DNA from: Arsenophonus sp046530765
GTDB taxonomy: Bacteria > Pseudomonadota > Gammaproteobacteria > Enterobacterales > Enterobacteriaceae
NCBI GenBank assembly: GCA_046530765.1
Contig: JBHEQS010000004.1
Coordinates: forward strand, 1 to 64,000
Reading direction: 5' to 3'
DNA: 64,000 nt
A model generated the notes under the pieces. It was not told the DNA's origin. It was given only the letters and a program-made list of their open reading frames with translations, and made no database searches. A program made the translations under genes and the position numbers. Positions 33,340 through 44,400 of the stretch are shown in pieces. Position 1 is the first letter of the stretch. Each line of letters opens with the position of its first letter.

Positions 33340-34050
33340 ATACAAAAAAACAATATATGTCCATTACTATTATATTTGAATTATAAAAGCGTATTTATCA
33401 GGATAATACAATGAAAAGTAAATAACACAGATATTTATATTATTTTATCTAAATAAATACTGATTAAAATAAAGCTTAATATTTATGCAAATTTATCAAA
33501 TTTTTATTGATAAGCCGAATTATTTATTTCATATAAACATACATAAATACAAGTATATTGTTAGACACATGAATATTTTAAAAAAAATTTTTATGCTATA
33601 ATTGTTTAACGTGATATAAAAATTCTTTTGTTTAGTTTATTAAAAAAATGATAAACATGTAATTATTTAATTTTTAATAAAATATCGAAATGTTTAATTA
33701 AAATAATATATATAGATTAAAATTATTGTTTATAATTATTTGCATCAATTAAACAAGAAAATAAAATATTATTATAAATAAGTTACATGATGCATATTCT
33801 TTGCACTAGAATGTAAACTTTTTAGCAAGCTGGTACTATTTATAACTATGAACAAGTATTTACTTAATCATATTTTAGTTGAGATAATTATATGTTAGTA
33901 ATTAATCTTTCTATTATTAATAATAGAAGTACGTTATATTATTAATATAGTTAATCTTATTATTAAATTATTTATTTATATAAAAATTAGTGTAATTTAA
34001 TAAAATTAAATTTAGTTACTATAAAAAACTTTTTTTTGATTTTATATTTT
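33340..34050 (-). pseudogene. uppS: uppS (undecaprenyl diphosphate synthase) remnant
   Basis: Two minus-strand blocks match UppS in order and spacing. At about 33675-33695, K-H-F-D-I-L recalls GGRWDIV. About 150 nt further on (33500-33540), I-stop-N-K-stop-F-G then A-Y-Q-stop recalls ISNFLLW and IAYAE. E. coli has 54 residues between these motifs; the remnant has about 50. Stops and a frameshift are evident. The catalytic DGNGRWA motif near the N-terminus was not found. UppS makes the lipid carrier for peptidoglycan and O-antigen and is normally essential. Confidence 0.48.
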
Positions 34051-34239
34051 TTAGCTACATATACTTATTTATTCGCTATAATTCTTATATTATTTAATTG
34101 TTTTAAATCTAAGATAAAATAAAATTACTTTTAAAATTTTAATAAAATATATACAGCATGGTATATATTTTATATTAATTTAATAAATTTAAATTCTGTT
34201 AAGTTTTCTTTAACTTATGACGATAAAGTAATTAAACTA

Positions 34240-35560
34240 ATTAAACTTTTATATTATAAAGTTATTTGATGTATTATTGTAATATATATTCTTTAATTAA
34301 ACTAAAAAGAATTATATTTAACTTAATTTTCAATAACATTGAATGCAATAAAAAATATAATTCTTTACTATAAAATTTAAATTAAATTTTTAACAGAATT
34401 TTTACTGTTTATAGTAATTATATTCACTAATTTATTTATTATTAATATCTTATTTTATTATTTACTTAACACAATGTAGTATAAAAAATATAAGCAATAT
34501 TTAGTATTATTAAAAATCATTTTGATCAAATTATTATATATTTATTTAGTTAATTGTGATTAATATCATATATTATTATTTGACTATTACTAATTTATAA
34601 TTCTAGCATAAGAATGCATTAATTGTGAATGTACATGAATTACAAAACAACAGCAATGATTGTCAACTAAAGTAATAACCTTTTGCTATAAAATATTTTT
34701 TATACCAATAAACTTATCATATGTCTTTATAATAAATTTATATAAAATTGATCTATTTTAAAATACAATATAGTCTATAGAATATAATAATATATGTGCT
34801 ATTTTATTTCGCAAAAAAGTTTAATTATTTTATCAAAAATATTAATAAATTTATATAATTTATTAAACTTTAAGTAAATTTCTTATAACAACTAATTGAA
34901 ATTTTATATTTTCTAATTAAAAGAACAAATAAATTAATTTATCAATTATAGTTATTTAATATTGATAAAAATCAATATAATATACAATTCGATTATAAAT
35001 AACATAATATAATTCAATTATATACAACATTATCTTTTGATATTTAGTGTTACTTTACTAAAGTAAAAATATAAATAATTTTGCTTTTTATATTATTCCA
35101 TTCATTAAGAAAAAGAGCCTTCTTAATTATAGTTTTTTGATGTTATATAAATTCAAGTAGATGTATTTCCTGCAAAGATAAAATATATAAATACTGAATA
35201 TTACATATACTACTAAACTCTTATTTTAACAACTTAAATTGTATTTATTTTACTGTTTATTATTATTTATAGTAAACACTACGTATTAAATATAAATAAA
35301 AGGTATTCAATTCAGGCATCAATATATATAGTATTCCATAAATATTCATTATTGATTCTAACTTATTCTGCATAGAATAATAATTATTTATTGCAAATTA
35401 AAATAGTTTTATTATGTAATAATAATTAACATTATAATATATTTAATAAATAATCTATCCAGTATCGTAAATATCTTATTATACTCACTAAATATTTAGC
35501 AATCACAAATTATGGTATTAATTTAAATATTCACAAATTTTTTATAAAAAAGATAAATAA
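34240..35560 (-). pseudogene. dxr: dxr (DXP reductoisomerase) remnant
   Basis: On the minus strand at about 35110-35172 the reading A-G-N-T-S-T-stop-I-Y-I-T-S aligns codon by codon with AGLLPTLAAIRA of E. coli Dxr, mostly by single-base changes, with E-G-S following for the NKES segment. About 510 nt further on, at 34615-34660, I-H-N-stop-C-I-L-M-L recalls IHPQSVIHSMV. E. coli places these motifs about 450 nt apart. Position between frr and uppS is ancestral. Loss implies no MEP-pathway isoprenoid synthesis from this locus. Confidence 0.55.
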
Positions 35561-35599
35561 TTTTAGTATTTATAGATATAATAAACTAACTTTAATATC

Positions 35600-36020
35600 A
35601 TAATTTTTATTTTTAGAATGATATGCAAGAAAACTTATAGTGTATATGTAAGATCAATACAATATTAATTTACCACTTTTATTTAAATTATTTTAATTTA
35701 GTAATTTACATAATTTTATACAGCTTGCATATTTAAATTAAAAATTAATTTTTAAATTGAAAAATTAAAAATTAATTTTTATCTAAAAAGCTTAATTAAA
35801 AACAATTAAAATAACTAAAGTTAATGGAAGTTAATTATATAATATAAATTTTTCAAAAACATAAGATAAAATCTACATAATTTCTCTGTATTAAACTTTA
35901 ATAAATAATTAATGGTGCATAAATATCTTAAATTTTTTCATATAGAATTGCTATGTAATTTATGTATCAATATAAATGAATAAATAAATTTCATTCTTAA
36001 GCTAATAGTGTGCAGTATTA
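35600..36020 (-). pseudogene. frr: frr (ribosome recycling factor) remnant
   Basis: It directly follows pyrH in transcription order, as in E. coli. The minus strand at about 35890-36010 reads R-M-K-F-I-Y-S-F and I-H-K-L-H-S, recalling VRMDKC...AF and ISKIRTG of the N-terminal helix. In another frame A-P-L-I-I-Y-stop-S-L follows, recalling TPLRQLASV. Spacing is right and stops are present. Frr is required in all bacteria I know of, so a decayed copy is surprising. The similarity is by eye and moderate. Confidence 0.45.
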
Positions 36021-36149
36021 TAACATATATAAACTTTACTAATTTAACTTTTAAAACTAAAAAAAATTCTATAAATTATTATGTATTTCAGTGTTATTAT
36101 TTTAACGATAATAATATTTTTTAAAAAACTATATGCGTTTCTCAAGAAA

Positions 36150-36878
36150 TTAATCACACGATATTAACGTTCCTTCATTTTGACCCATAACAATTCTACG
36201 CAACACGCCTGGTTTGTTTATGTTGAAGATTCGAATAGGTAAATTGTGGTCGCGAGCTAATGTAAATGCTGCTAAATCCATAACTTTTAATTCACGATCT
36301 AATACATCACAATAAGTTAATTTATTATAAAGAAAAGCATTTGAACTTTTTGACGGATCTGAAGAATAAACACCATCAACTTTTGTGGCTTTTAAAACAA
36401 TATCTGCTTTAATTTCTATGCCTCGTAAGCAAGCAGCTGAATCTGTTGTAAAAAAAGGATTACCTGTTCCAGCAGAAAAAATAACAACAATACCGTTATT
36501 AAGTAAATTAATTGCTTCAATCCAACTGTAATTGTCGCATACACCATTTAATGGTATTGAAGACATTAGTCTGGCATCAATATATGCGCGATGTAAAGCA
36601 TCACGCATAGCTAATCCATTCATTACTGTTGCTAGCATTCCAATATGATCACCAACGACACGATTCATTCCTGCATCAGATAGCCAAGCTCCACGAAATA
36701 AATTGCCACCTCCAATAACTACACCAACTTGTATTTCTAACTGAATTAGCTCTTTAATTTCTTGTGTAATCCTATCTAAAAAGCTCGCATCAATACCAAA
36801 ACTCTCTGAACCTTGCAGAGATTCTCCGCTAAGCTTAAGTAAAATGCGTTGATATGCAGGTTTTGTATTAGTTAACAT
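36150..36878 (-). CDS. pyrH: Uridylate kinase
   Basis: A 242-aa protein (E. coli 241) that phosphorylates UMP to UDP, an essential pyrimidine step. The amino-acid-kinase fold is complete: the phosphate-binding LLKLSGESLQG at the N-terminus, GVVIGGGNLFRG near residue 55, DHIGMLATVMNGLAMRDAL and FSAGTGNPFFTTDSAA. TKVDGVYSSDP lies in the ATP-binding part. There is no strong Shine-Dalgarno sequence before the ATG. tsf lies 275 nt upstream in the same direction; that gap contains a 22-bp palindrome at 36915-36936 and no gene. frr, its normal downstream partner, is decayed. Confidence 0.97.
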   Translation of the reverse strand: MLTNTKPAYQRILLKLSGESLQGSESFGIDASFLDRITQEIKELIQLEIQVGVVIGGGNLFRGAWLSDAGMNRVVGDHIGMLATVMNGLAMRDALHRAYIDARLMSSIPLNGVCDNYSWIEAINLLNNGIVVIFSAGTGNPFFTTDSAACLRGIEIKADIVLKATKVDGVYSSDPSKSSNAFLYNKLTYCDVLDRELKVMDLAAFTLARDHNLPIRIFNINKPGVLRRIVMGQNEGTLISCD

Positions 36879-37153
36879 GATGTTTATTTTTAGAATATAA
36901 ATTGTTAGATGATTTAAACTTTAAATTTAAAGTTTACATAAAGTATCTAATCTATTAATTATTTTTCTTTTTTTTTAAAAAAATAATTTAGTCTAAATAC
37001 AATCCTAATTTCTTTAATTAAATATATATAAAATAAAATAACTTAATTAGTATGTTGAATTATAAAACTAATAATAATTAATTATTAAATAAAAAAAAAT
37101 AAATTATAATACATAACATTGTTTTATTATGCATGATATTTAAGAAATTTAGT

Positions 37154-37966
37154 CTAGATTTTTTCGATATATTCACCAACTTCAAAACGAATAAAACTAA
37201 TTACTTGTGCATTTTTATTTTTTAATAGTTCACCAACCGTTTCATTTGGATTTATAATAAATTGTTGACCAGTTAAAGATATCTCATTGATAAATTTATT
37301 CATTCGTCCAGTTACTATTTTTTCAGTAATTTCAGTAGATTTTCCAGCTTTCATTGCTATATCTAATTGAATTTGATATTCATTAGCAATAACGTCAGCT
37401 GACACATCTGCTGGAGTGATATATTTAGGTTTACTTGCTGCGATATGCATAGCAATATATCTAATAAGATTATCATCAGCACCTTTAGCAGAAACAAGAA
37501 CTCCAATACGAATACCATGTAAATAGCAACCAATTTTTTCACCTTCTAGTATTCTAACTCGTCGAATATTAATATTTTCACCAATCTTAGAAATGATTGC
37601 TGTGCGTTGTTCTTCAAATTTTATCTTTAATTTATTAATATTTGATATTTTATTTTCGACAACAAATTTTAATACTTCATTACTAAATTCTCTAAATATC
37701 GAATCTTTTGCCACAAAATCTGTTTCACAATTAACTTCAATCAATGCACCAAATTTTCTATCATCTGAAACAATTGCCATTACCATTCCTTGATATGTAG
37801 CTTTATTTGCTTTCTTTTCAGCTTTTGATTGACCTAATTTACGAATATTATTTATAGCTAATTCAATATTTCCATTAGTTTTAATCAACGCTTTTTTGCA
37901 TTCAATAATACCTGCTCCAGTCAGTTCGCGCAGTTCTTTTACTAAAACTGATGTAATTTTAGACAT
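37154..37966 (-). CDS. tsf: Elongation factor Ts
   Basis: A 270-aa nucleotide-exchange factor for EF-Tu (E. coli 283). The N-terminal UBA-like helices (VKELRELTGAGIIECKKAL), the signature EVNCETDFVAKD that contacts EF-Tu, and the core repeats (HIAASKPKYI, SLTGQQFI) are intact. The protein stops at FEVGEYIEKI, about 13 residues before the E. coli end, so the C-terminal tail is missing; this is probably tolerated. A GAGGT Shine-Dalgarno sequence lies 9 nt before the ATG. rpsB should be immediately upstream; no intact copy is there. Confidence 0.96.
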   Translation of the reverse strand: MSKITSVLVKELRELTGAGIIECKKALIKTNGNIELAINNIRKLGQSKAEKKANKATYQGMVMAIVSDDRKFGALIEVNCETDFVAKDSIFREFSNEVLKFVVENKISNINKLKIKFEEQRTAIISKIGENINIRRVRILEGEKIGCYLHGIRIGVLVSAKGADDNLIRYIAMHIAASKPKYITPADVSADVIANEYQIQLDIAMKAGKSTEITEKIVTGRMNKFINEISLTGQQFIINPNETVGELLKNKNAQVISFIRFEVGEYIEKI

Positions 37967-38449
37967 GTTATTTATACCTCAATGCATCTGATAAAAATAA
38001 TTAAATTAAGACAATTATCACACTAATAAATAATAATTCAATTAGACCAATATTACTATATATTACAATATTATAATAGTTTTATTATGATTAAAAAAAG
38101 TTTCGATTGGTATTAAGACTTTATTAAGTTTCTTTTATTTTAATTTTATTATTATGATCAGTTAATTAATGAAAATTAATATTAATATTATTTAATATAG
38201 TTTAATTTTTCTAATTGCATAATCATTTAAACGAACGATGCAATACACACTACATGGATAAAAATTAATATCAATAATTTCTATATTGTGTTCTGTATAA
38301 ATAATTTAATAATACATTAAGTATGCTTATATATATTTTGAATCAAACTTAAACTATTTTCTAATTTATTAAATTTATATATACACACTAATACTTTCAA
38401 TAAATTTCTTAAAATTTTAATATTTAGATCTCATTTATGTATTTTATAC

Positions 38450-39205
38450 ATATTAATGAGATAATAAATAATTTTCCAGTTATTAACTGTGTAAATTAAC
38501 TAATATCTTATTATAAGATATTAGTTTTAACTTTTGTTAATTAGTTTTTAAAAATTAATTATATGCAATTTATTACAAGTAAAAAATATAAATTTTATTT
38601 TTAAATTTAAACATTTAGTTTGTTGAATAAAATAAGAGTTATTTATGAATATTGGTATGACATGAATTGATATTTCTGATAATTAACTTTGTATCTTCCT
38701 GCATAATATTCTATTAAATGTCAGTATAATGTATATTATACAATATTAATTTTATGTTAAAACTAATATCTATTTCAAATATTTAAATAATTTTTAAACA
38801 GTATAAAGTTATGATTATATTATGATATAATATAAAATATCAACTATAGTCATATTATTTAAGTTTATTTAGATTGATCTAACGAAATATAAACATTAAT
38901 TTCATGTATTGACTTTGTAGAAAAAAATAATATTCATATATAAAAAATAAAATTAATTTTTATAATATCTTATTGTTTCATTATTAATAATATTTTTTTG
39001 TAATTTATTGACAATAGTTATTATTTTAAATAATAAAGCATTATCTATTAAATAATTTTTATCTTTTTAATAAAGTTGATATATTAAATCATTAGTTAGT
39101 CGAACTATTATTCTATAATAACATAAATACTGTATGTTTTATATTTATCTTAAATTAAATTAATTGACTTATAAGTGTATTATTTACTTATTTTAATTAA
39201 CATAA
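38450..39205 (-). pseudogene. rpsB: Possible rpsB (ribosomal protein S2) remnant
   Basis: Synteny places rpsB here, between tsf and the divergent map. The minus strand shows faint collinear echoes: K-stop-I-I-H-L near 39190 for KAGVHF, N-D-L-I-Y-Q-L near 39085 for NKVHIINL, D-N-A-L near 39040 for NEAL, and V-I-P-I-F near 38660 for GIPVF. All are short, and stops are dense. The distances fit a 241-aa protein, but each echo could be chance. What is certain is that no intact rpsB occupies this slot. Confidence 0.3.
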
Positions 39206-39218
39206 ATAGGCTGAGCAC

Positions 39219-40016
39219 ATGACTATATCAATTAAAACGGAAGAAGATATACATAAAATGCGTATCACTGGACATTTAGCGGCAGAAGTATTGGAAACTA
39301 TTGAGAGTTATGTAAAACCAGGTATTTCAACAGGTGAACTTGATAGAATCTGTCACTCCTATATTGTTAAACAACAAGAAGCTATTCCAGCTTGCTTAAA
39401 TTATCACGACTTCCCTAAGTCTATTTGTACTTCTGTTAACAATGTTATTTGTCATGGTATTCCTAGTGATAAAAAACTCTTAAAAGAAGGTGATATCATT
39501 AATATTGATGTTAGTGTTATTAAAAATGGTTTCTATGGCGACACCTCTAAAATGTTTATTGTTAATAAAACAAGTATAAAAAACGAACGATTATGCAAAG
39601 TAACACAGGAAAGTCTTTATATTGCTTTAAAAATGATTAAGCCTGGAATTCGTTTACGATTAATAGGTAAAGCAATCCAGGAATTTATTGAACAACATAA
39701 TTTTTATATTGTTCGAGAATATTGTGGGCATGGTATTGGCAAAGTATTTCATGAAGAGCCTCAAGTATTACACTATGATGCTGATGACGGAGGTGTAATG
39801 CTGCAAAAAGGAATGACGTTTACTATTGAACCGATGGTAAATACTAGTAATAATAGTATAAAAATAATGAAGGATGGATGGACTGTAAAAACAAAAGATA
39901 GTGGATGGTCAGCGCAATATGAACATACTGTAGCCGTCACAGATAATGGATGTGAAATTTTAACTTTACGAAAAGAAGAAGAGCAATTTATCTCGTCTTT
40001 ATTGGTTAATGTATAA
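39219..40016 (+). CDS. map: Methionine aminopeptidase
   Basis: A 265-aa protein (E. coli 264) that removes the initiator Met from nascent proteins. All five metal ligands are visible: the two Asp in NIDVSVIKNGFYGDTSKMF (around residues 97 and 108), His in REYCGHGIG near 171, Glu in FTIEPMV near 204 and Glu in AQYEHTVAV near 235. The substrate-pocket His lies in VICHGIP. A weak GGCTGAG precedes the ATG. It diverges from tsf/rpsB as in E. coli. glnD should follow directly but is displaced by about 5 kb. Confidence 0.97.
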   Translation: MTISIKTEEDIHKMRITGHLAAEVLETIESYVKPGISTGELDRICHSYIVKQQEAIPACLNYHDFPKSICTSVNNVICHGIPSDKKLLKEGDIINIDVSVIKNGFYGDTSKMFIVNKTSIKNERLCKVTQESLYIALKMIKPGIRLRLIGKAIQEFIEQHNFYIVREYCGHGIGKVFHEEPQVLHYDADDGGVMLQKGMTFTIEPMVNTSNNSIKIMKDGWTVKTKDSGWSAQYEHTVAVTDNGCEILTLRKEEEQFISSLLVNV

Positions 40017-40174
40017 TTTTAATCGTTAATTATCATTTAAGTGATTTTGTATTAATTATAATATTTTAGTATTTTTATTGCTTATTAATGATACGCATGG
40101 TGATCTCGTAATAAAATCTTATAAATAAATTTTAATTATAATGCTTTGTAAAAAAAACAATAAGTCTATCGATA

Positions 40175-40232
40175 TATGTCTATTACTTTAATAATATTAT
40201 CTTAAGATAATATTATTAAAGTAATAGACATA
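40175..40232. repeat. 58-bp perfect palindrome
   Basis: Two 29-nt arms meet with no spacer at 40203/40204 and match at every position; the symmetry breaks on the next base outward. It lies about 160 nt after the map stop codon. It could form a very stable hairpin or cruciform. No T-tract follows, so it is not a standard terminator. Confidence 0.9.
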
Positions 40233-40322
40233 AAAATTACAAAATAACTAGAACGATTTTAAAATAGTGAATAACTATTTTTAGATTACTACAATTAATA
40301 ATTTTAAGGTATTTTATAAAAT

Positions 40323-40364
40323 GTATGTATTTCATTCTGATAATAACAAGAATGAAATACATAC
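40323..40364 (+). repeat. Perfect 16-bp inverted repeat, 10-nt loop
   Basis: Arms 40323-40338 and 40349-40364 are exact reverse complements. It is the second hairpin downstream of map, about 90 nt after the 58-bp palindrome. It is not followed by T. Confidence 0.7.
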
Positions 40365-41253
40365 GCTTTATGTATATTTATTAATTTAAGAAAGCGACTT
40401 CTATATATCAATATATACACTAAGATTAATTAGATTATTATCTTGAAATAATATTTATATTTATAGTACATGTAAATCTATTGATTATTATTAATATATT
40501 AAATCAATACTAATTTGTAATGATCAATTTTTGTTTCTATGATTGCAAGAAAATTGCAGTCGATAATTTTAGTTTTAAGATTTTTTTTAAAACTAAGATA
40601 AAAAATAGAGATTAAATATATAAAATACTAAAATAGTTAATAAAATATACACTATTAAATTATTATGTCACAAATTATAGACATAGATTTGAAAAACTAA
40701 AAAAAATTAGTCATTATCCTTGTGAGTTGCATAACATTTATATATTATAATATATTTTTATATTTAATTCTTAATTAAATGCTTAATAAATATCGCAAAG
40801 TAAGAAAGTTTATTTCTGTTTTCTAATACAAGTAATATTAGCAATTAATACTATATATAAATATTTTAGTTAGCACTTAATTTTTCTTCATTTAACGATA
40901 AATACCATATGTACTTTTTTATGATATTTAATTTAAATAAATATGTAGTAAAAATTATATAGCAGAAACATTTAAATACATATATAAAATTAATTCTAAA
41001 TATTTTTGTATTTATCGTGTAAAATTCACTATCTTTTGTGTCGATTAAGCAATTAAATATTAACTACAATATTAGTTTAAATAAAAATAAAATCCACGTA
41101 ATTATCTGAATAAAATAAAAGTTTATCTATAGCAGTAGAAATAATAAAAAAAGATTTCTTCTTAATTTACAATACAGTTAAAATTGTTTTAATTAAAATA
41201 TATATAAATAACCTATAAATTTCAATTATGTGGAGTATTATAATTAATTTTTT

Positions 41254-41282
41254 ATTATTCATATAAATATTATATGAATAAT
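41254..41282. repeat. 13-bp inverted repeat, 3-nt loop
   Basis: Arms 41254-41266 and 41270-41282 pair exactly. It is purely A/T-rich apart from one G-C pair, in a gene-free region. Confidence 0.45.
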
Positions 41283-41456
41283 TGATGTAATATATTTTGT
41301 AACTAGAAACTAATTTAATTAAAAACAAACTATAGATAATAATAAGATTTATATGAGGTAGTAAATATTTAATTTTAAAAAGAAATTAACTAATAGATGA
41401 TAATTTACTCATAGAATTCTTTATTAAAACTACAAATTTATTTAAAAAGTTATATT

Positions 41457-41494
41457 GTTATTTATAGTTTAAATAAGTTTAAACTATAAATAAC
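41457..41494. repeat. Perfect 17-bp inverted repeat, 4-nt loop
   Basis: Arms 41457-41473 and 41478-41494 are exact reverse complements around TAAG. It lies in a gene-free region. Confidence 0.6.
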
Positions 41495-44400
41495 TTAAAT
41501 TAAATGCTATCGGTAAACACTCATTTCATCATATAATTAATAATCTAAATAAAATTATATTATCACTTAAAATCAATATTCGACTTAATGATAAAGATAG
41601 AAATAATTTATAAAAGATTGTTATAAGATTAATAATTAATCGCCTTTGTATTTTTATAAAATATACATAAATTAATTGAAAAAAAATAAATGCCTTTGAC
41701 AGATAATTATCTAGTTTTAATTATAAAGATATTTTTAATAAAACAACTCTTAATAAGAAAAAGAATTTATTATTCATATATTTGATTGTTTTATAGCTTT
41801 AAAACAGATCACATAAATTGCAATTAAATAAGCCATTTAATCTTACTAGAAATAAAAAAAATTAAACACAAAATTACAAATATAAATTAGAATAAAATTT
41901 CTATAATAAAATATAGAATAAGCAGTGCATTAAATTTTGTATAAAATATATATTATGTAAAATTTAAAATACACACAAAATTTACAGTTACTCAAAAATA
42001 AGAAAATTACTGAATATTTAATATTTAATATTTAAAATTTAAAATTATACAATTATTTACTTTTTTTAAAAAAATAGTATTTGTTTAATGTAATAAATAC
42101 AATTAATTAATAATTTTAAATATCTAAAATAAAATTATAAATTTGCTTACTAAATCCTTGATTATTTTTTAAAAAAAATAGTGATAAAGCACTTGAAGAA
42201 AAAAAAATTGATTTTATGTTAAATACAAAGATAGTCTTTTATTAAAAAATTAATAAAAGACTTAATTAAATATACATCTAGTAAATTACTAATTCCAATG
42301 AAAATATAATTTATATGCAGTAGAAAGAAAGAATTTAGAAAATTAATCTAAAATGATATAATTATATTATATTTTACAGTAACAATATTTTAAAAATAAT
42401 ATTTATATGTAGTACAGTATGATTTAATGTGCTAAATATTTGCATATTTAAATAAACACTTTTTAGATAAAAAGATACTATTATATATAAAATTTAGATA
42501 GTTTTTATAAATATATTAAATAGTATATTGTACATAAATCATAAATAAATAAAAAAATAAAATATTTCAACTGGTAATAAAATTAAAGTATATTAGATGG
42601 AGTATCTTTTATTTATTATATAAATATCAATTAATATAATAAATAAGGATTATAAACTTTCTTGTGTAATCATAGAAATAATATAGACAACAACATAAAT
42701 AATTTAAGATTATTAAATTCTAATTTGTACTGATAGTTATATAAAATATTAAATCAAATTAATTAGTATAATTTAGTAATAATACACAGTTTTATTTATT
42801 GTATTTTTTATATTTATGTTTTCTTAATAATATTTTAATTGTGTCATAAAACATTTGTATGAAGCTAATCAAAATTATCATTTGTATGAATTAGTTCATA
42901 AAATCTATTTTCTTGTTAAAGATAAAATTTCATAAACTTTATTTATATTTCATATAAAATCGTATGGTTGAATATTGATCCATTAGAATAATTTAATTAA
43001 TTTATAATAATAGTTTTTTTATTATAATGGCATTGTATGTAATTGTCTAACTAATTGCGATATTTTTTGGTATAACCTAAAATTTAAATATTATATTATT
43101 AGTGATATGCTTGTAAGCTTAATAACTAATTAATTTATAGTGATATTTATTCAAAGTAATATGAAATTAAAAATCATTTTAACGATACAGAAACAAATTC
43201 AGCATATGAAAAGTCAGATAATATCTGTAAACCATAAAGATCAATATTTATATGTAATACTGTTATCAAAGCGATAAATACAATCAAGAATATTATACAA
43301 GTTACTATAATATTTTCACAATTATATCATATATCTATCTTTTTTTATTATATGATATTGAATATAAAATAGTAAAAACTATATAGGTACATCAGTATTG
43401 ATTAGTTTACTGCGCAATATATGAAGATTACTAACTTGATTGATAGTCTGATATATTGTAATGACAATATGATGTAAGTATGAATAATTACAAGCTGCAA
43501 TTACAGAAAGTAGAGATGAAAGCTGTTAATATCGGATTAAAGTTCTAAAATAAACATGATGATTTAGTTAATAAACAAAGGTAGAAATGTTATTGATTAT
43601 GAAATAGTAGTAACTAGAAGCATATAATTCTAATCTGACTAATTTGCTATGATGAAAAATATACATATTAATAAAAATACAAACTGAACGTAACTTCTCT
43701 TAATTTGTATTTAAAAATAAAGATGAGATGTATTTAATAAAATACTGTTATTACTTAATTGCGCAAAACAGTTATAAATATGTATAGTGAATTGCACTTG
43801 CAGTCTAAATGATTTAGTTATTAGGGATTACCATGACTTTAGATATAACTTATTAATGGTTAATTATTGTAATCTTGTCAAAATTTCTGTTAACAAGTAA
43901 AATTGCTATATACAATACATAATTTAACAGAATAACGAAAAATAAGTTGTTACTGAAATAAATTTCCTCGAATTTTAGGTAAAATTATTAATACAACATA
44001 AGTGTAGTTACTAACAATAAGATCGTACTGATTCGTATAATTATAATTGATATATTGAATATAATACACTATAATAAATTGAATTCTAAACTAGATTGTT
44101 ATGAATATTGATTTTGTCGTTATACTGATTATTGTAACATCTATGTAGGCAGCCAAAATTAGGCAAGATATTTAATAAATCAATTAACGAGACTTTTAGT
44201 CATAAATAAAATTAAGAATAAATTAGAAAAATAGTTTAATTTGTACTGCTTGTTGATGTGCAAGTTTTTTCAACTAATACTAGATTAAACATAATATACG
44301 TATCTATAATTTTAGTATTCGGATAGGATAAATGATAAATTCAATGAATGGTACAATAAATTAGTTCATAACAAGTTACTTAGGTAAAATAAATAAAAAT

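Noticed and set aside
43380..43600. GlnD-like similarity in the map-dapD gap
   Set aside because: A few residues resembled GlnD, but a better collinear series was found at 45.5-46.6 kb, next to dapD. The earlier match is chance and shows how weak single by-eye matches are.
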